NCBI GenBank assembly: GCA_002923335.1 | Contig: BEHZ01000020.1 | Coordinates: forward strand, 1-17,742 | Length of the DNA stretch: 17,742 nt | From: a bacterium HR23 | GTDB lineage: Bacteria; Chloroflexota; Dehalococcoidia; Lucifugimonadales; HRBIN23 | Reading direction: 5' to 3' | In this document: positions 14,591 to 17,742 of the stretch, one piece after another | Layout of the letters: every line of letters starts with the position of its first letter | Numbering within the stretch: position 1 is the stretch's first letter | Notes under the pieces: model-generated | What the model saw: the letters and a program-made list of their open reading frames with translations, nothing else | What the model was told of the DNA's origin: nothing | Databases searched by the model: none | Translations under genes and position numbers: made by a program

Positions 14591-16285
14591 ATGGGCGACA
14601 GGGCATCGGACCAGGTGCTCACCTACGATGTGGTGGTGGTGGGGGCAGGGTTGGCCGGCATGCGGGCGGCGGTGGAAGCCGTCCGTCAGGGGGTCAAAGT
14701 GGCGGTGGTTTCCAAGGTGCACCCCTTGCGAAGCCACTCCACGGCCGCCCAGGGGGGCATCAACGCCGCCCTGGGGGAGAACGACTCCTGGGAAAAACAC
14801 GCCTTTGACACTGTGAAGGGGAGCGACTACCTGGGCGACCAGGACGCCATTGAGGTGCTCTGCCGGGAAGCCCCCCAGGATATCCTGGAACTGGAACACA
14901 TGGGCGTCATCTTCAACCGGAGGCCCGACGGGCGCCTCGCCCAACGCCCCTTCGGCGGTGCCGGTTTCCCCCGCACCTGTTATGTGGCCGACATCACCGG
15001 CCAGGCCATCGTCCATGTGATGTGGGAACAACTCCTCAAGGCCGGTGTTCCGGTCTACGATGAGTGGTTCGCCACTTCCCTGGTGGTGGATGATGGCGTC
15101 TGCGTGGGACTGGTGGCCCTGGACCTGCGGGGAGGACGCCTGCATACCTTCCAGGCTACGCGGGGCGTGGTGCTCGCCACCGGTGGGCTGGGGAGGATCT
15201 ATCAGCCCACCACCAACGGGATCATCTGCACGGGCGACGGCATGGCCCTGGCCTACCGGGCCGGCGCTGCCCTGCAGGATATGGAGTTTACTCAGTTCCA
15301 CCCCACCACCCTCAAGGGAAGTGGGGTGCTCATCACCGAGGGGGCCAGAGGGGAAGGGGGCTACCTCCTGAATAAGAACGGCGAGCGCTTCATGGCCAAA
15401 TACGCCCCCAAGATGATGGAACTGGCCTCCCGGGATGTGGTCTCCCGTGCGGAGATGACGGAAATCCTGGAGGGGCGAGGCGTAGATGGGTGCGTCCTCC
15501 TGGACCTGCGCCACCTGGGGCGCAAGATCATCTTTGAGCGCCTCTACCAGATTTACGAACTGGCCAGAGACCTGGCTGGCGTGGATGCCTTGCAGGAGCC
15601 TATCCCCATCCGCCCCGGGATGCACTACCAGATGGGCGGAGTGAAGACGGATGTGAACGGCGCCACGACCTTGCCGGGTCTCTTCGCTGCGGGGGAGTGC
15701 GCCTGCGTCTCTGTGCACGGGGCCAACCGCTTGGGCGGGAACTCCCTGCTGGAGACGGTGGTCTTTGGGCGACGGGCGGGGAAGGCCGCCGCCCTCAGGG
15801 AGGCGCACACACGGCCCCTTTCCAGCGCCCCTGCCCAGGACGAGGAGAAGCGCATTCGCTCCCTCTTCGCCCGTGAGACCAACGGCGACCGCTGCGCTAC
15901 CCTGCGCCGGGAGATGGGCACCACCATGAATGACCTGGTGGGCATCTTCCGGGATGCCGAGGGATTGAAGGAGGCGCTGGCCCGTATCCGTGCCCTGAAG
16001 GAGCGCTACCAGCGCCTCCCCGTGCACCACCAGGGATGGGTCTTCAACACCGACCTGGTGCAGGTGTTGGAACTGGGCGGTATGCTAGACCTGGCCGAGG
16101 TGATGATCGTGGGGAGCCTGGCCCGCCAGGAGAGCCGTGGGGCGCACAGCCGCCGGGACTTCCCCCAGCGAGATGATGTCCATTGGCTGAAGCATACCCT
16201 CGCCTTTTATACCCCGGAAGGCCCCCGCCTGGACTACGCCCCCGTTACCATTACCCGCTGGCAACCCCAGGAGAGGAGTTACTAA
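14591..16285 (+). CDS. sdhA: Succinate dehydrogenase/fumarate reductase flavoprotein subunit, second copy
   Basis: This 564-residue paralogue of the preceding gene has the same catalytic equipment: GAGLAG (18-23), the FAD-linking histidine H49 in LRSHSTAAQGGI, H237 in QFHPTTLKGSG, R281 in ASRDVVSR, H345 in PGMHYQMGG and R380 in GANRLGGNSLLE. The C-terminus ends in ESRGAHSRRDFPQRDD and ITRWQPQERSY. Its N-terminus is about eight residues longer and it lacks the short insertion of copy 1. AAGGAGG (14578-14584) lies 6 nt before the ATG. Its stop overlaps the sdhB start (TAATG), so this copy, rather than the first, is translationally coupled to the iron-sulfur subunit and is the better candidate for the standard SdhA partner. 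Confidence 0.93.
   Translation: MGDRASDQVLTYDVVVVGAGLAGMRAAVEAVRQGVKVAVVSKVHPLRSHSTAAQGGINAALGENDSWEKHAFDTVKGSDYLGDQDAIEVLCREAPQDILELEHMGVIFNRRPDGRLAQRPFGGAGFPRTCYVADITGQAIVHVMWEQLLKAGVPVYDEWFATSLVVDDGVCVGLVALDLRGGRLHTFQATRGVVLATGGLGRIYQPTTNGIICTGDGMALAYRAGAALQDMEFTQFHPTTLKGSGVLITEGARGEGGYLLNKNGERFMAKYAPKMMELASRDVVSRAEMTEILEGRGVDGCVLLDLRHLGRKIIFERLYQIYELARDLAGVDALQEPIPIRPGMHYQMGGVKTDVNGATTLPGLFAAGECACVSVHGANRLGGNSLLETVVFGRRAGKAAALREAHTRPLSSAPAQDEEKRIRSLFARETNGDRCATLRREMGTTMNDLVGIFRDAEGLKEALARIRALKERYQRLPVHHQGWVFNTDLVQVLELGGMLDLAEVMIVGSLARQESRGAHSRRDFPQRDDVHWLKHTLAFYTPEGPRLDYAPVTITRWQPQERSY
15222..15500 (+). repeat. High-identity block shared with the first sdhA (copy 2)
   Basis: Partner of 13402-13680, with long exact matches at 15222-15266, 15298-15348 and 15374-15411. 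It encodes the fumarate-binding part of the flavoprotein, from the CTGDGMALAYRAG segment to the MTEILEGRGVDG segment. Confidence 0.7.
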
Positions 16286-17280
16286 TGCGCCTCACTGTAA
16301 AAGTCCGCCGGTATAATCCTGAGGCTCCCAAGCCCCAACCCTATTGGCAGGAGTATGCGGTAGAGGTGGAGCCGGCTGCGACCGTGCTGGACGCTCTCAT
16401 CCGCATCCGTGAGGAGATTGACGAGTCCCTCGCCCTGCGGTGCTCCTGCCGAAGCGCCATTTGTGGCTCCTGTGCTATGCGCATCAACGGCCACGCGGGC
16501 CTGGCCTGCAAGACCAAGGCGAGCGTCGTGGCCGGCTCCACGGGCGTGATTACGGTAGAGCCGATGGGCAACCTGCCGGTCATCAAGGACCTGGTGGTGG
16601 ACCTGGCCCCCCACTGGGGAAAGGTGCAGGCAGTGGAGCCGTGGCTCCAACCTACTGGCCCCGAGCCTCAGGGGGAATATCTGGCCTCCAACGAAGCCAT
16701 GCTCCACCTGGCCGGGGTGATGAACTGTATTATGTGCGGGGCGTGCGTCTCCGACTGCACGGTGCTGGAGGTGGACCCCAACTTCCTGGGGCCGGCGGCT
16801 CTGGCCAAGGCATATCGTTTCGTCGCCGACCCCAGGGACGGGGTCGCCCGGGAGCGCCTGTCCAAATACAGCGCCTACGGCGGTATCTGGGACTGCACCC
16901 GTTGCTTTGAATGCGTCCAGGTGTGTCCGAAAGGGGTGGCCCCTATGGAACGCATTATGGCCTTGCGGGAACGGGCCATCGCCATGGGCTACAAGGATAC
17001 CTACGGCGCACGCCACACCCTCGCCTTTGAGGAACTGGTGGAGCACAGCGGGCGGCTGGACGAACTGCGCCTCCCCTTGAAGACCTTTGGCTACACCAAC
17101 CTGCCCAAACTGATAAGCCTCTTGCCCATCGCCGTGCGCACCCTTCCCAAGCAAAAGGTTCCTTCGCCCTTCCACAAGCCTATTCCCGAGGTGCGCAAGT
17201 TCCAGGCGACCTTCCGTAAAGCACGCCAGGTGTCGGAAAACGAGCGCCAGCCCACTGCCACGCAAGCCAAGCAAGGATAA
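16285..17280 (+). CDS. sdhB: Succinate dehydrogenase/fumarate reductase iron-sulfur subunit with C-terminal extension
   Basis: SdhB passes electrons between the flavoprotein and the membrane or quinone partner. In the 331-residue protein the N-terminal plant-type ferredoxin domain has [2Fe-2S] ligands C55, C60, C63 and C75 (SCRSAICGSC...LAC). Two further clusters lie in the C-terminal domain: C148, C151, C154, C158 (CIMCGACVSDC) and C204, C207, C210, C214 (CTRCFECVQVCPKG). The extra C207, absent in the E. coli type, suggests a [4Fe-4S] rather than a [3Fe-4S] third cluster. Residues after about 235 are an extra 90-100-residue basic tail compared with the usual 230-250-residue family length. 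The ATG at 16285 overlaps the sdhA2 stop and has GGAGAGGAG upstream; an in-frame ATG at 16183 lies inside sdhA2 and is not supported. Confidence 0.93.
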   Translation: MRLTVKVRRYNPEAPKPQPYWQEYAVEVEPAATVLDALIRIREEIDESLALRCSCRSAICGSCAMRINGHAGLACKTKASVVAGSTGVITVEPMGNLPVIKDLVVDLAPHWGKVQAVEPWLQPTGPEPQGEYLASNEAMLHLAGVMNCIMCGACVSDCTVLEVDPNFLGPAALAKAYRFVADPRDGVARERLSKYSAYGGIWDCTRCFECVQVCPKGVAPMERIMALRERAIAMGYKDTYGARHTLAFEELVEHSGRLDELRLPLKTFGYTNLPKLISLLPIAVRTLPKQKVPSPFHKPIPEVRKFQATFRKARQVSENERQPTATQAKQG

Positions 17281-17290
17281 GGAGGCTATC

Positions 17291-17742
17291 GTGAAGTTCG
17301 CCTTCTACCCAGGCTGTGTCTCCCGGGGAGGGTGTCCTGAACTTTACCCCTCGGCGCTGGCGGTCGCCCAGAAACTGGGGATAGAGTTGGAGGAACTCAC
17401 CGGGGCATCGTGCACGGGGGCGGGGGTGCTTCAGGAGAGCAACCTTTTCCTGGGGGACTGCCTCAACGCCCGCACCTTCGCCATGGCCGAACGGCTTGGC
17501 CTGCCCATTATGACCATCTGCTCCACCTGCCAGGGAGTGATGGCTCAGGCACGCCATCGCCTCCGGGACGACGCCTACCGACAGAAGGTCAACAGCGTCC
17601 TGGCAGAGGAGGGCCTTACCTACAACGGCACCGTGGAGGCGAAGCACCTCCTCTGGGTTCTGGTGGAGGATATCGGCCTGGAGAAGATAAAAGGGATGGT
17701 GGTGAGGCCCCTGCGGGGCCTGCGGGTCGCCCCCTTCTATGG
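17291..17742 (+). CDS. HdrB/SdhE-like CCG-domain subunit, N-terminal part (runs off the window)
   Basis: A GTG start with AAGGAGG (17279-17285) 5 nt upstream opens a frame that continues to the window edge (150 codons visible). The protein begins MKFAFYPGCVSRGGCPELYPS and resembles heterodisulfide reductase subunit B and SdhE, the CCG-domain partner of non-classical succinate dehydrogenases. The domain motif is C9, then 31 residues, C41-T42, then 34 residues, C77-S-T-C80. This matches the CCG spacing but with threonine in place of the second cysteine of the Cys-Cys pair. Coming 10 nt after sdhB, it probably supplies the link to quinone or another acceptor in place of SdhC/SdhD membrane anchors, none of which is seen here. 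A second CCG domain would be expected beyond the window. Confidence 0.82.
   Translation, partial: MKFAFYPGCVSRGGCPELYPSALAVAQKLGIELEELTGASCTGAGVLQESNLFLGDCLNARTFAMAERLGLPIMTICSTCQGVMAQARHRLRDDAYRQKVNSVLAEEGLTYNGTVEAKHLLWVLVEDIGLEKIKGMVVRPLRGLRVAPFY

Noticed and set aside
12762..14606. 614-codon open frame on the minus strand opposite the first sdhA
   Set aside because: It is an antisense shadow of a high-GC gene with strongly biased third positions. It has no recognisable domain, and the plus-strand gene is unambiguous. The same holds for the minus frame at 14501-16030.
12795..16285. One sdhA copy might be L-aspartate oxidase (nadB)
   Set aside because: Both have the C-terminal ESRGAH-x-RRD-x-P-x-RDD block and the order of motifs typical of SdhA/FrdA, and both lie with sdhB.

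Overview
This window is a densely packed, high-GC, all plus-strand stretch of bacterial core energy metabolism. Gene order, the 11-subunit form of complex I, a succinate dehydrogenase with an HdrB/SdhE-like CCG-domain partner, and the general codon style suggest a Chloroflexota-type bacterium (for example the Dehalococcoidia or a thermophilic relative). That placement is an inference from reading the proteins, not the result of a search.

Layout: (i) 1-249, the 3' end of an unidentified integral membrane protein. (ii) A promoter at 290-318, followed by a complex I operon in the order nuoA-B-C-D-H-I-J-K, two small non-nuo genes, then nuoL-M-N (350-11255). The NADH-input subunits NuoE, NuoF and NuoG are absent, so this is the membrane arm plus connecting module only. 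The two inserted genes (5599-6273) encode a membrane-anchored coiled-coil protein built of 11-residue repeats and a 65-residue DUF2007-like protein. (iii) 11298-12733, NAD kinase and a Nudix hydrolase of the ADP-ribose pyrophosphatase type, probably with their own extended -10 promoter. (iv) A promoter at 12740-12768, followed by a succinate dehydrogenase/fumarate reductase operon: two tandem, full-length, catalytically intact flavoprotein subunits, one iron-sulfur subunit with a C-terminal extension, and the start of an HdrB/SdhE-like CCG-domain subunit that runs off the window end.

Together the genes form a quinone-linked electron-input block: complex I (donor unknown here, since NuoEFG is missing) and succinate dehydrogenase both feed or draw on the quinone pool, with two NAD(P)/ADP-ribose enzymes between them. 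Genes are mostly separated by 0-20 nt or overlap, with several TAATG stop/start overlaps that imply translational coupling. No tRNA, rRNA, CRISPR, insertion sequence or convincing intrinsic terminator was seen.

The points most worth a second look are the two small genes embedded between nuoK and nuoL, the tandem sdhA pair with a patch of unusually high DNA identity, the 140-nt overlap of nuoH into nuoI, and the recurring TGTGCTAT-type extended -10 element ahead of three transcription units.
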